64,000 nt of DNA from Aneurinibacillus sp. REN35. Lineage in GTDB: Bacteria > Bacillota > Bacilli > Aneurinibacillales > Aneurinibacillaceae. The stretch covers positions 496,001-560,000 of the forward strand of contig NZ_JBFTXJ020000001.1 of assembly GCF_041379945.2 (NCBI RefSeq), given 5' to 3'. How positions within the stretch are numbered: position 1 is the first letter of the stretch; each line of letters begins with the position of its first letter. The translations under genes were made by a program, and so were the position numbers. The notes beneath the pieces are model-generated. The model did no database searches. It saw only the letters and a program-made list of their open reading frames with translations, and was not told where the DNA came from. Shown in pieces: positions 25,612 to 33,958 of the stretch.

Positions 25612-25644
25612 GCATGAACAAAATACAAGTGAGGGGGATGTAAC

Positions 25645-26547
25645 ATGAGTTTCCATATGAAAGAATACAGCGTGCCAACGTCTGATTCGGGACCTTATGG
25701 TATTGCTGTAACACGGGATGGAACAGTATGGTTTACCCAACACAAGGCGAACAAAATTGGCTGTATAACCGAGAAGGATGAAGTGAGAGAATTTGATATT
25801 CCGACACCGAATGCTAGAGTGCTGTGTTTAGCTGCTTCATCAACCGGTGATATTTGGTTTACGGAAAATAACGCTAATCAAATAGGGAAACTGACAAAGT
25901 CAGGTGATATTTTGGAGTATCCGCTTCCTCAAGTAGACTCTGCTCCTTATGGAATAGCCGAGGGGGCAAACGGAGAGATCTGGTTTACAGAAATGAATGG
26001 CAATCGCATAGGTAGATTGACTAGCGAAGGGGCGATTGAAGAATATGAACTGCCAACGAAAGCTTCCTATCCTGCCTATATTGCGCTAGGTTCAGATGGG
26101 GCGATGTGGTTTACACAAAATCAAAATAACATGATCGGGCGAATTACAGCAACGGGAGAGCTGACACAATATCCTTTGCCTACGAGGGGAGCGGCCCCTG
26201 TCGGTATTACCGGCGGACAGGATGGTGCGCTTTGGTTTGTGGAGATCGCGGGAAATAAGGTCGGGCGCATTGCTGCTTCCGGTGAGATTGAGGAGTACGA
26301 GATTCCAACGCCGAATGCTCGTCCTCATGCGATCGCAGCCGGAGCAGAAGGGGAACTTTGGTTTACAGAATGGGGAGGAAATAAAGTCGGGCGGCTTTCA
26401 GCCGATCGTGTGATCACTGAATATACAATCCCAATAGAAAATGCGGAACCGCATGGTATTGTATGTGACGCAGAGGGAGCGATATGGATTGCTTTAGAAT
26501 GCAATAAAATTGCTCGGATACAGATACACAATCCAAGAGAAATGTAA
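25645..26547 (+). CDS. vgb: streptogramin B lyase (virginiamycin B lyase family)
   Basis: The 300-residue protein is a seven-bladed beta-propeller made of repeats of about 42 residues, each ending W-F-T-E-x-x-x-N-x-I-G-R. Vgb linearises type B streptogramins by cleaving the ester (thiazole-type lyase) without hydrolysis. The residues known to matter in staphylococcal Vgb are present at equivalent places: His228 (R-P-H-A-I), Glu268 and His270 (A-E-P-H-G-I), and a Glu at 285 (A-L-E-C). A distant, non-resistance homologue is possible, as chromosomal Vgb-like proteins are common in soil Bacillota, but the intact active site favours activity. The long leader with an attenuator suggests antibiotic-induced expression. 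Confidence 0.87.
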   Translation: MSFHMKEYSVPTSDSGPYGIAVTRDGTVWFTQHKANKIGCITEKDEVREFDIPTPNARVLCLAASSTGDIWFTENNANQIGKLTKSGDILEYPLPQVDSAPYGIAEGANGEIWFTEMNGNRIGRLTSEGAIEEYELPTKASYPAYIALGSDGAMWFTQNQNNMIGRITATGELTQYPLPTRGAAPVGITGGQDGALWFVEIAGNKVGRIAASGEIEEYEIPTPNARPHAIAAGAEGELWFTEWGGNKVGRLSADRVITEYTIPIENAEPHGIVCDAEGAIWIALECNKIARIQIHNPREM

Positions 26548-26556
26548 ACTATGCAG

Positions 26557-26596
26557 AACGGGGCTTTCTCATGAGGAATGGGTCAGCCCTGTTTGA
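26557..26596 (+). terminator. intrinsic terminator of vgb
   Basis: AACGGGGCT (26557-26565) pairs with AGCCCTGTT (26585-26593), one G-U pair. The T-run is short (TTTG), so it is probably moderate in strength. Confidence 0.6.
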
Positions 26597-26724
26597 TTGA
26601 AAATTACACGTTCAAAAAACAGTAGTTGCAGAATTTTATGGTCTATCAGGTGATGAGTTCTGGGATGATAATTAGGAAGTAATTATTTTTATTATATATT
26701 GTACACACGGTACATGTATATGCT

Positions 26725-26750
26725 AATATTCAAATATACATTTGAATATT
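26725..26750. promoter_or_regulatory. operator-like palindrome overlapping a promoter
   Basis: AATATTCAAAT (26725-26735) and its exact complement ATTTGAATATT (26740-26750) are separated by four bases. The left arm overlaps an extended -10 element (TGCTAATAT, 26721-26729), with a possible -35 TTGTAC near 26699. A dimeric regulator such as an ArsR- or TetR-type repressor would block transcription of the methyltransferase gene from here; no such regulator gene is adjacent. Confidence 0.6.
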
Positions 26751-26769
26751 TGAAAAAAGGGTGTGTCGT

Positions 26770-27426
26770 ATGAACAACGTATGGAACCGAATCATTTATA
26801 AAGCGTGGTCTCCTTTTTATGACCGCATTTTTAATCAAGGAGTATTTTTACATGCGCGGCGCAGCGTGTTTGAGCCGATCATGTTTCCTCCGGGAAGCAA
26901 GGTTCTGTTTGTCGGGGTGGGAACAGGCGCGGATTTGCTGCTGCTAGACAAAACAAACATCAGCATCACAGCGACAGATATTTCTTTGAGTATGCTTAGC
27001 AAAGCCAAAGAAAAAGTGAAGCAGCATCCGTCTATCTCCTTTTTGGAGATGGACGCACAGCAGCTTCACTTTGAAGATGGGACATTTGATTTTGTGATCG
27101 CATCATTGATTCTTTCGGTAGTCCCTGATGCAAATCGATGCATGCAGGAGATGATCCGAGTCGTTAAACCGAGCGGGAACATCATTATTTTTGATAAGTT
27201 TATGCCAGAGAGTGGGCGCATCTCTTTTGTGAAGCGATTGATGATACCGATAGTCAGGCTATTAGGAACAGACATTTCACGCAGCTTTGAAGCGATAAGC
27301 AGTCCCCATGCAGACAAGGTAGTGATCAAGGAAGATACCCCGATTCTCTTCAAAGGCATGTATCGAAAAATTGTCTGTGAACGCCTAGCTGATGCTCCAC
27401 TTCTTATTCACGATTTGCGAGCATAG
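26770..27426 (+). CDS. class I SAM-dependent methyltransferase (UbiE/Pmt-like)
   Basis: The 218-residue protein has SAM motif I as V-L-F-V-G-V-G-T-G-A-D (about 47-57), D-I-S ending strand 2, MDAQQL and the motif IV region FDFVIASLILSVVPDA. The start W-N-R-I-I-Y-K-A-W-S-P-F-Y-D-R resembles UbiE and phospholipid N-methyltransferases. It may methylate a lipid or quinone-like substrate. GTG 26761 is possible, but AAAAGGG suits the ATG at 26770. Transcription seems controlled by the palindrome at 26725-26750. Its 3' end overlaps the convergent gene by 23 bases. Confidence 0.75.
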   Translation: MNNVWNRIIYKAWSPFYDRIFNQGVFLHARRSVFEPIMFPPGSKVLFVGVGTGADLLLLDKTNISITATDISLSMLSKAKEKVKQHPSISFLEMDAQQLHFEDGTFDFVIASLILSVVPDANRCMQEMIRVVKPSGNIIIFDKFMPESGRISFVKRLMIPIVRLLGTDISRSFEAISSPHADKVVIKEDTPILFKGMYRKIVCERLADAPLLIHDLRA

Positions 27427-27817
27427 AGACACAGGAATTTTCGCTATGCTTCGCTTTGGCAGTAGTAGATTCAGTGGCTCCGTCTTTTGTGATATCTTTC
27501 TCACAAAACTGGTCGAGACTGCCATGTAGTTTCCTTTTACCATAATAGTAGGTTACCGTTGGCTCATCCTTAAATATAACCATATAGTGTGTATGATAAT
27601 AATCCTTATTGATTGACATTTTGGGTGCGATCGTATGTTGTTCAAGTATCGCTTCTGGATTATGTCCCATGTTGTGTAAATGTTTTACTGTCTCTTGTTT
27701 TATAAAATAATTCATCCAGGGAATTCCATGGTTTAGTATATAGATCAAAGCAAAGGGAGAGAGAAGAATCATTCCTAATATGAAAAACAAAATAACCTTC
27801 CAACCGCGTCTTTTCAT
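27404..27817 (-). CDS. DUF3139 family membrane-anchored protein
   Basis: The 137-residue protein has one N-terminal membrane segment (about 7-27). An extracytoplasmic domain follows, containing HTHYMVIFKDEPTVTYYYG, typical of small DUF3139/YesK-like proteins of Bacillota with no known function. GAGGAG stands six bases before the ATG. Its end overlaps the convergent methyltransferase by 23 bases, so the tail of about eight residues may vary between strains. Confidence 0.65.
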   Translation of the reverse strand: MKRRGWKVILFFILGMILLSPFALIYILNHGIPWMNYFIKQETVKHLHNMGHNPEAILEQHTIAPKMSINKDYYHTHYMVIFKDEPTVTYYYGKRKLHGSLDQFCEKDITKDGATESTTAKAKHSENSCVSMLANRE

Positions 27818-28018
27818 TGTTTGCTCCTCTGGTTTGGTTCTGTACCCTCATTGTAAAGTAGAATGCGAGAAGGATAAAGAGTATAATATCCTCATTTTTA
27901 CAGGTAAACATTGTAATTATTAATTTTCTGAATATAATTAATATTATTCTCTTTGCATGATTTACCATGAGACGTGCATACCATAAATAACTGGAACATT
28001 TCGGAAAGGGGATCACGC

Positions 28019-29941
28019 ATGAAGCGAAAGGTAGTAACCGCAATGACAATTGCAGCCGTGACCGTATCAACTTTATCTGTACCGTTTCTTCCGCTGCGTT
28101 CAAGCATCATATATGCGGCTGAAGCCACACAGAATGGACGAGCACCCGAGTATAAGACGCGCGCAGAGATTCCGGCGCAGTACAAGTGGAAGCTTGAGAA
28201 TATCTATGCGAATCGAGCAGCCTGGGAAGGGGATCTTGCGAAGCTGACCCAACTGGCGAACAATTTTTCGAAGCATCAGGGAAAGCTGAGGCAATCAGAG
28301 GACGCATTGTTGAAAGCGCTGCATGATCTAAGCGAATTGCTGCGACTTCGTGACAAGGTATACGTCTACGCTTCGATGGGCTTTGATGTGAATTCGGCTA
28401 ATTCGTCATTAAAAGAAGTGCTGGACAAGGCGGAAGGGGCGAGTGCGCTGACGGGAGAGAAGACTGCCTGGTTTACCCCGGAGCTGCTTACCATTCCACA
28501 GGAGAAGATAAAAGGGTATCTGGCAAAACAGGAGTTCGCTCCTTACAAAGTGTTCATAGAAGATGTGGAGCGAACCAAGCCCCATACGTTACATAAAGAT
28601 ATGGAAGAACTTCTGGCCCAATTCTCGCCGCTGGGACAAAATCCGGAGAGTGTATACTCTGCGCTCAGCAAGGATGTTACATTCCCAAAAATTAAAGACG
28701 AATCAGGCAAAGAGGTGCAGTTGACCCGCGCTAATTTTGTTTCCTATATGGAAAGTAAGGACCGCAATGTCCGTAAAGCCGCTTTTGACGCCTATTATAA
28801 AGCGCTAGAAGGATTCCAAGATACATTTGCGCAGACGCTCGCCGGTCAGGTGAAATCGAACAATACATACGCAAAAGCGCGCAAGTATAAGAGCGCATTA
28901 GAAGCAAGCTTAACGCCCAACAATGTACCGCCTCAGGTGTATGAGCAATTAGTTGCCAGTGTCAATAAGGGATTGCCGCAGCTGCATCGATATATGGAAT
29001 TAAAAAAGAAAATGCTTGGAGTAAGTGAGCTGCATATGTATGACATCTATACACCGATCGTCAAAGCGGATCATTCGTATATTTCATATGAAGATGCCAA
29101 GAAGCGTGTCATCGAAGGATTGAAGCCAATGGGAGGGGAATACGGAAGCGTGTTATCATCTGCATTCAAGAACGGATGGATCGACGTGTATTCAACGGAT
29201 GATAAGCGTTCCGGTGCCTATCAATCCGGCGCGTACGATACGCATCCGTATGTGCTTTTGAACTATCAGGGAACAAATGATGATGTATTTACGCTTGCGC
29301 ATGAACTTGGGCATGCGATGCATACGTATTATACGAACAAAAGCCAGCCTTATATGACATCTAACTATCCGATTTTCACAGCGGAGGTGGCGTCTACGCT
29401 GAATGAAGCGTTGTTGTTTGACAGCCTGTATGCAAAGGCGAAGACCAAGCAGGAGAAGATGTATTTGCTCAATCAGCGCTTAGAGAATTTCCGTACGACG
29501 CTGTTCCGTCAGACACAATTCGCTGAATTCGAGAGATTGATTCATGAGAAAGAGCAGGCAGGCGAATCTCTCAATGCGGAAGCGCTTAAGAAAATGTACT
29601 TTGATATCAACAAAAAATATTATGGCAAAGCGTTAGCTGATGATGAGGGAATTGCCATGGAATGGGCTCGCATTCCGCATTTTTATTACAATTTCTACGT
29701 ATATCAGTATGCGACAAGCTTCGCGGCATCCGCCTCGCTTGCTGAACAAGTGCAGGGCCACGGTCAGCCAGCTGTAAAGCGGATTCAAGAGAAGTTCCTC
29801 TCGGCAGGGAATTCCGCAGCGCCAATCGATGTATTAAAAGCGGCAGGGGTTGATGTATCCACATCAAAGCCGGTCGATGATGCGATAAAAGTATTTGAAG
29901 AAACACTAAATGAATTGGAGAAGCTGGTAAACGAAAAATAA
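28019..29941 (+). CDS. pepF: exported oligoendopeptidase F (M3B family)
   Basis: The 640-residue zinc peptidase has the M3 site H-E-L-G-H-A-M-H (about 430) and the downstream F-T-A-E-V-A-S-T-L-N-E glutamate ligand. The N-terminal RAEIPAQYKWKLENIYAN block is characteristic of PepF. Unlike the usual cytosolic PepF, it starts with a clear signal peptide (basic M-K-R-K, hydrophobic core about 6-25, I-Y-A-A-E cleavage site about 33), so it is probably secreted or wall-associated. The frame opens at 27974, but AAAGGGG fits the ATG at 28019. It is a single-gene unit with a terminator at 29958-29997. It should degrade oligopeptides of about 7-17 residues. Confidence 0.87.
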   Translation: MKRKVVTAMTIAAVTVSTLSVPFLPLRSSIIYAAEATQNGRAPEYKTRAEIPAQYKWKLENIYANRAAWEGDLAKLTQLANNFSKHQGKLRQSEDALLKALHDLSELLRLRDKVYVYASMGFDVNSANSSLKEVLDKAEGASALTGEKTAWFTPELLTIPQEKIKGYLAKQEFAPYKVFIEDVERTKPHTLHKDMEELLAQFSPLGQNPESVYSALSKDVTFPKIKDESGKEVQLTRANFVSYMESKDRNVRKAAFDAYYKALEGFQDTFAQTLAGQVKSNNTYAKARKYKSALEASLTPNNVPPQVYEQLVASVNKGLPQLHRYMELKKKMLGVSELHMYDIYTPIVKADHSYISYEDAKKRVIEGLKPMGGEYGSVLSSAFKNGWIDVYSTDDKRSGAYQSGAYDTHPYVLLNYQGTNDDVFTLAHELGHAMHTYYTNKSQPYMTSNYPIFTAEVASTLNEALLFDSLYAKAKTKQEKMYLLNQRLENFRTTLFRQTQFAEFERLIHEKEQAGESLNAEALKKMYFDINKKYYGKALADDEGIAMEWARIPHFYYNFYVYQYATSFAASASLAEQVQGHGQPAVKRIQEKFLSAGNSAAPIDVLKAAGVDVSTSKPVDDAIKVFEETLNELEKLVNEK

Positions 29942-29957
29942 TGAAGGAATTTACAGT

Positions 29958-29997
29958 GGACCCTCCGTGCCTTGTGTGCGGTGTGGTCCGTTTTTTT
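29958..29997 (+). terminator. intrinsic terminator of pepF
   Basis: GGACC (29958-29962) pairs with GGTCC (29985-29989), with an inner CCG/CGG helix, followed by seven T residues. Confidence 0.8.
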
Positions 29998-30049
29998 GCT
30001 ATACTATGAATAGAATATATCACCAGAGTTTAGGAAAGGATGGAAGTCC

Positions 30050-30634
30050 GTGAAAAACATTGCAGCCCTGCTTGTACTATTTGCGCTTGTCGGTGGCGTG
30101 CTGTATGGTACGATGGGCAAAAAGGAAACAGATGAACAGACACCACCGACGGCTGCATCCAGCGGAGAGGTTAGCGCAGAAAAAGCAGAACCCGCTGCAA
30201 AAGTCGGAGTAAAAAAGGGCAATCTGGCACCGGATTTTACGTTGGATACGTTAGACGGCAAGACAATACGTCTCTCGGAGCTGCGAGGTAAGACCGTCAT
30301 TATGAATATATGGGCGACATGGTGTCCGCCATGCCGGAAGGAGATTCCAGATATGGTGGCGTTCTATGAGAAGGCAAAGGGTGAGCAGGTGGAGATTTTA
30401 GCTGTGAATCTGACAGAAACAGAAAGCAGTATACCCAATGTCAAGCGCTTTGTGGAAGGGATGGAGATGCAATTCCCAATATTATTGGACAAAAAATCAA
30501 AAGTCGCCAATCTGTATGAAGCGACGGTTGTACCGACCAGCATCATCATTGATAAGGATGGGATCATCCAAGACATCGTGACCGGACCGATGACCCAAGC
30601 CATGATGAAGGAGCTTGTCGCAAAATCAAAGTAA
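30050..30634 (+). CDS. thiol-disulfide oxidoreductase, ResA/TlpA-like
   Basis: The 194-residue protein has an N-terminal membrane anchor (about 4-20), a flexible acidic/alanine-rich linker and a thioredoxin fold from about 58. The active site is W-A-T-W-C-P-P-C-R-K. A cis-proline segment V-V-P-T-S-I-I-I-D follows, as in ResA and TlpA. It acts outside the membrane, reducing disulfides, for example in cytochrome c maturation or spore coat proteins. No ccdA or resBC genes are adjacent. The start is GTG with AAAGGATGG upstream. Confidence 0.85.
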   Translation: MKNIAALLVLFALVGGVLYGTMGKKETDEQTPPTAASSGEVSAEKAEPAAKVGVKKGNLAPDFTLDTLDGKTIRLSELRGKTVIMNIWATWCPPCRKEIPDMVAFYEKAKGEQVEILAVNLTETESSIPNVKRFVEGMEMQFPILLDKKSKVANLYEATVVPTSIIIDKDGIIQDIVTGPMTQAMMKELVAKSK

Positions 30635-30640
30635 TACATA

Positions 30641-30687
30641 TCCCATCTTCTCACGATGGCAGGACTTCGTGAGAAGATGGGATTTTT
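30641..30687 (+). terminator. long intrinsic terminator
   Basis: A perfect 16-bp stem (30641-30656 with 30667-30682) with a 10-base loop is followed by five T residues. It ends the ResA-like gene. Confidence 0.9.
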
Positions 30688-30790
30688 ATTTGGGATGAGC
30701 CGATAGCTACTAACAAAAAGATAGTGTGAAAAGGAAAAAGCTGATATGCTTAGGAGAATAAAGTAAAAGAGAGAAGAGGAGATGGGCGGG

Positions 30791-31702
30791 GTGTGGAAGT
30801 TCTATCTGCTGCTTTTATGCACGAGTGTGCTATGGGCGGGGAATTTTGTTGCCGGAAAGTTTCTTGTGGGTCATGCGTCGCCGCTTGTGCTGACCGATAT
30901 GCGTTGGATTGCGGCTATTATTTGCTTGATACCGATCGTATGGTGGAAAGATAAGAAGCTTTTGCCGGCGCGTCAGGCGCTTGGATCGTTGATCTGGATG
31001 GGATTTACGGGTATTGTTCTATTTAATTTATTTATGTTTCTTGCGCTTGAACGTACAACAGCCGATAATGTCGGGCTTTTATCTGCACTCAATCCGGTGG
31101 CGATTGCCATCGTTTCGTTTTTTTTGCTGAAGGAGAGGATGTCAGGGCGTCAGATTATTGGCATGCTCGTATCCTTGCTTGGTGTTGTGGTTGTAATTTC
31201 GCATGGGGATATTGGTCGTATCCTGCGGTTTCATCTTAATGTGGGTGATGTATACATGATTTGTGCGGTGGCGAGCTGGGGTTTTTACTCAGTGGCTGGA
31301 CGGCGGGCGATGCAATACGTATCTCCGTACATGTCTACGCTATGGGCCGGTATATTTGGTGTGATGATGCTGATTCCCTTCACCGCCACATCGTTTACAA
31401 TTGTGAACCCGGACCCCGCTTTTTGGATTGCGACCGTGTATGCGAGTGTCGGGGCGACAGTGCTTGCGATGCTGTTCTGGAATATTGGCGTGCAACGGGT
31501 GGGAGGAACGAAGTCAGGCGTCTTCCTGAACTTTAACCCGATCTTTACCGCCATGCTATCCTTCTGGCTGCTTGGTGAGGTGATGACGGCAGTGCAGTAT
31601 GCCGGAGCCGTTTTGGTGATTTGCGGCGTCTACTTGTTTACTGCGCCGTCACGCAAAGTCAAGCCAAGGGCGTCAACAGAGCCTGTGAAAGCAGAGGTGT
31701 AG
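30791..31702 (+). CDS. EamA/DMT family transporter
   Basis: The 303-residue protein consists of ten membrane segments in two EamA domains, with W-A-G-N-F-V-A-G-K-F in the first and YAGAVLVICGVYLF at the end. The ATG at 30782 abuts the ribosome site AGAGGAG directly, so the GTG at 30791 (spacing 9) is more likely the start. It is followed after three bases by an Fsr-like exporter gene, so the two are probably co-translated. The substrate is unknown. Confidence 0.8.
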   Translation: MWKFYLLLLCTSVLWAGNFVAGKFLVGHASPLVLTDMRWIAAIICLIPIVWWKDKKLLPARQALGSLIWMGFTGIVLFNLFMFLALERTTADNVGLLSALNPVAIAIVSFFLLKERMSGRQIIGMLVSLLGVVVVISHGDIGRILRFHLNVGDVYMICAVASWGFYSVAGRRAMQYVSPYMSTLWAGIFGVMMLIPFTATSFTIVNPDPAFWIATVYASVGATVLAMLFWNIGVQRVGGTKSGVFLNFNPIFTAMLSFWLLGEVMTAVQYAGAVLVICGVYLFTAPSRKVKPRASTEPVKAEV

Positions 31703-31705
31703 AAG

Positions 31706-32920
31706 GTGAATACAAGTCTGGTTACAAATTATAAAATTCTTTGGATTATTTGTTTCGCTCATCTGCTCAATGATATGGTGACAGCGATTGTACCTGCGAT
31801 GCTGCCGCTATTCAAGCGTTCGATGGATCTGTCTTATATGCAGCTTGGTGGAATCGTCTTCGTTGCTACGGTTAGTGCGTCTTTTTTACAGCCGTTGATC
31901 GGCCTGTTCACAGATAAACGTCCGATGCCGTACCTGCTGCCGGTCGGTGCGCTGATTGCCGGTTTTGGCGTCGTAGGAATTTCGCAGGCGATGACATATG
32001 AATCTGTGCTGTTGATGGTTCTCTTGATTGGGATTGGTTCGGCGGTATTCCATCCGGAGGCTTCAAAGGTTACACATATTGCTGCCGGTGTGCGCAAGGG
32101 AATGGCCCAATCGATTTTTCAGGTTGGCGGCAATGCCGGACAAGCGCTTGGGCCGCTTGCCATTGCCATGCTGTTCATTCCGCTGGGGCAGGCTGGTGCG
32201 CTCTGGTTTATTATTCCGTCGATGTTGACGATTGTTAGCCTGTCTATGGTAGCACGCTGGTATCAGCTGCGTATTCCCGAGATTGCAATCAAAGGAAAGG
32301 CCATGGACGGGGAGAATCAATACGGGGCGCTCACATTGCTGGTGGTTGTGGTGATGATGCGTTCGTGGATTCACAGCGGGATTGCCAGCTTTCTGCCGCT
32401 CTACATTACAGAAGCGCGCGGGCTGTCGATTGCAACGGCGCAGTATTACGCATTTGTTTTCTTAGTGGCCGGCGCGCTTGGTACATTCCTTGGTGGTGCA
32501 CTATCCGATAAATTCAGCGAAAGGAAGATCCTTCTGTTTTCTATGGCAGGTTCGATCCCGTTTACGCTTCTGATCCCGTTTTTGGACGGATGGCTGTTAT
32601 ATGTGAATACGTTCGTGCTAGGCTTTATCAGCTTAAGCAGCTTTGCGGTCACGGTGGTATATGCGCAGCGGCTTGCACCGGGCAAGATCGGTCTTGTATC
32701 GGGCCTGATGATTGGGCTTGCGATTGGCGCGGGCGGTGTCGGTGCGACGGTGCTCGGATTTCTTGCAGATAAGATCGGATTGATCACAGTAATTGAATTG
32801 CTTATTATTTTCCCTATTCTCGGTGTCGTGCTAGGGTTCAAGCTTCCCGATATGGGAATACGAGGAAGCAAACCGCCTGTACAAGTAGACAAAGCCGACA
32901 ACGTACGCAATTTTGGATAA
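31706..32920 (+). CDS. MFS transporter, fosmidomycin-resistance (Fsr) type
   Basis: The 404-residue protein has 12 membrane segments. The start H-L-L-N-D-M-V-T-A-I-V-P-A-M-L-P and the HPEASKVTHIAAG and SIFQVGGNAGQALGP motifs are specific to the Fsr branch of the major facilitator superfamily. It probably exports a small drug or metabolite. It starts with GTG three bases after the preceding EamA gene, with its ribosome site (AGAGGTG) inside that gene's end, which points to translational coupling. Confidence 0.83.
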   Translation: MNTSLVTNYKILWIICFAHLLNDMVTAIVPAMLPLFKRSMDLSYMQLGGIVFVATVSASFLQPLIGLFTDKRPMPYLLPVGALIAGFGVVGISQAMTYESVLLMVLLIGIGSAVFHPEASKVTHIAAGVRKGMAQSIFQVGGNAGQALGPLAIAMLFIPLGQAGALWFIIPSMLTIVSLSMVARWYQLRIPEIAIKGKAMDGENQYGALTLLVVVVMMRSWIHSGIASFLPLYITEARGLSIATAQYYAFVFLVAGALGTFLGGALSDKFSERKILLFSMAGSIPFTLLIPFLDGWLLYVNTFVLGFISLSSFAVTVVYAQRLAPGKIGLVSGLMIGLAIGAGGVGATVLGFLADKIGLITVIELLIIFPILGVVLGFKLPDMGIRGSKPPVQVDKADNVRNFG

Positions 32921-32929
32921 GTAGATAGG

Positions 32930-32964
32930 ACGTGCCGATCAATATTCTGATCGGCACGTTTTTT
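32930..32964 (+). terminator. intrinsic terminator
   Basis: A 12-bp perfect stem (32930-32941 with 32948-32959 or 32960) with ATATT/C loop bases is followed by six T residues. It ends the EamA/Fsr operon. Confidence 0.88.
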
Positions 32965-32988
32965 AGTAAGAGAGAAAAGAAATCCTGC

Positions 32989-33852
32989 TTACACAAGACT
33001 TTTCCAATACGACCATGCGGTAAGATAGTGCGACAAATCTTGCGGATGATGCTTCCTGCATGCTGCCAAACGACAATAGAGAGCAATCAGCACTTCCTCC
33101 CGCAGCCATGCAGGATCGTTAGCTCTTGCGGGATACAGATGGATAGCGGCAGGTATGATCGCATCAAGAACCAGCTCATCCGGTGAGGAACAGAATGCGA
33201 ATGTAAGGTCATATATAGGTGGACCAAGTACCGGGATGGGGTCGATGATCCCTTGCAGGTCTCCCTGACTATCAAATAAAAAGTTATGGATGCCGCAGTC
33301 TCCATGAAGCAGATAAGGATCAGCATTCCCGCATAGTCTTGAGGAATCTTGTGCTGCTTTTTGTACCATCTCAAAGTCTGTGTCAGGTACACAACCTGAA
33401 ACGAATGGCTTCGCTTCAGTAATGCGTTTGATGAGAAAGTCAGACCATGATGAAGATGGCTCATCTGCCCAGCCCCAGCCGTATAAACTCCTGCACGGCT
33501 GATAGAAGTGAAACAGATGGGTAGAAAGAGTATGCAATAACTTGGTTTTTGCGCCCGGATGGTAGTTATGGTTGTCTGGTATGTATGTATAGATAACGTA
33601 TCGCTGCATTGGATCGACATAGTATAGATCCGGCAGGATAGAAACATGTTTGTATGCAGTAAGAAATGCGGAAGTGACTTCAATTTGTTTTCTGTCCTCC
33701 GTTTTAATTACAAAAAGCGCATTGTTATCACATGATAGGATGCCAACTATGCTGGCAGTCGTTCCAGACATGGAGGTAAAGGTAACATTTTCTTGCGGGA
33801 GTACTTTTTTTTGCTGCAGTTCTTTGATGAAGGTTTGGATAGCGCTGTCCAT
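32989..33852 (-). CDS. aminoglycoside phosphotransferase-fold kinase (APH family)
   Basis: The 287-residue protein contains the APH/choline-kinase active site H-G-D-C-G-I-H-N-F-L-F-D (catalytic Asp about 185, metal-binding Asn about 190). The I-I-D-P-I-P-V-L-G-P-P-I-Y-D segment follows with the second metal Asp. An N-terminal lobe with F-V-I-K-T-E is present. Family members phosphorylate aminoglycosides, choline, homoserine, fructosamines or macrolides; the divergent sequence does not allow a resistance call. AAGGA lies before the ATG. Confidence 0.75.
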   Translation of the reverse strand: MDSAIQTFIKELQQKKVLPQENVTFTSMSGTTASIVGILSCDNNALFVIKTEDRKQIEVTSAFLTAYKHVSILPDLYYVDPMQRYVIYTYIPDNHNYHPGAKTKLLHTLSTHLFHFYQPCRSLYGWGWADEPSSSWSDFLIKRITEAKPFVSGCVPDTDFEMVQKAAQDSSRLCGNADPYLLHGDCGIHNFLFDSQGDLQGIIDPIPVLGPPIYDLTFAFCSSPDELVLDAIIPAAIHLYPARANDPAWLREEVLIALYCRLAACRKHHPQDLSHYLTAWSYWKSLV

Positions 33853-33881
33853 GCTTGCGTCCTTCTTTCTAATGGATTGTT

Positions 33882-33917
33882 TTATAATAAAAGAACGCAG
33901 CCAAAAAGGATGCGTTC
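33882..33917 (-). terminator. intrinsic terminator of thiT
   Basis: On the minus strand GAACGCA pairs with TGCGTTC (33911-33917 with 33893-33899), followed by UUUUAUUAU. It lies about 40 bases past the thiT stop. Confidence 0.65.
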
Positions 33918-33958
33918 ATCTTTGTATACTTATTCGTGCTGGCTGATGCATGTCTTGA

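Noticed and set aside
25193-27817. The vgb region as a mobile or transferred island
   Set aside because: No insertion-sequence ends, integrase, flanking direct repeats or tRNA target site are visible at either border.
32989-33852. A true aminoglycoside-resistance kinase
   Set aside because: Only the general APH fold motifs are present; the sequence is too divergent to assign a drug substrate.
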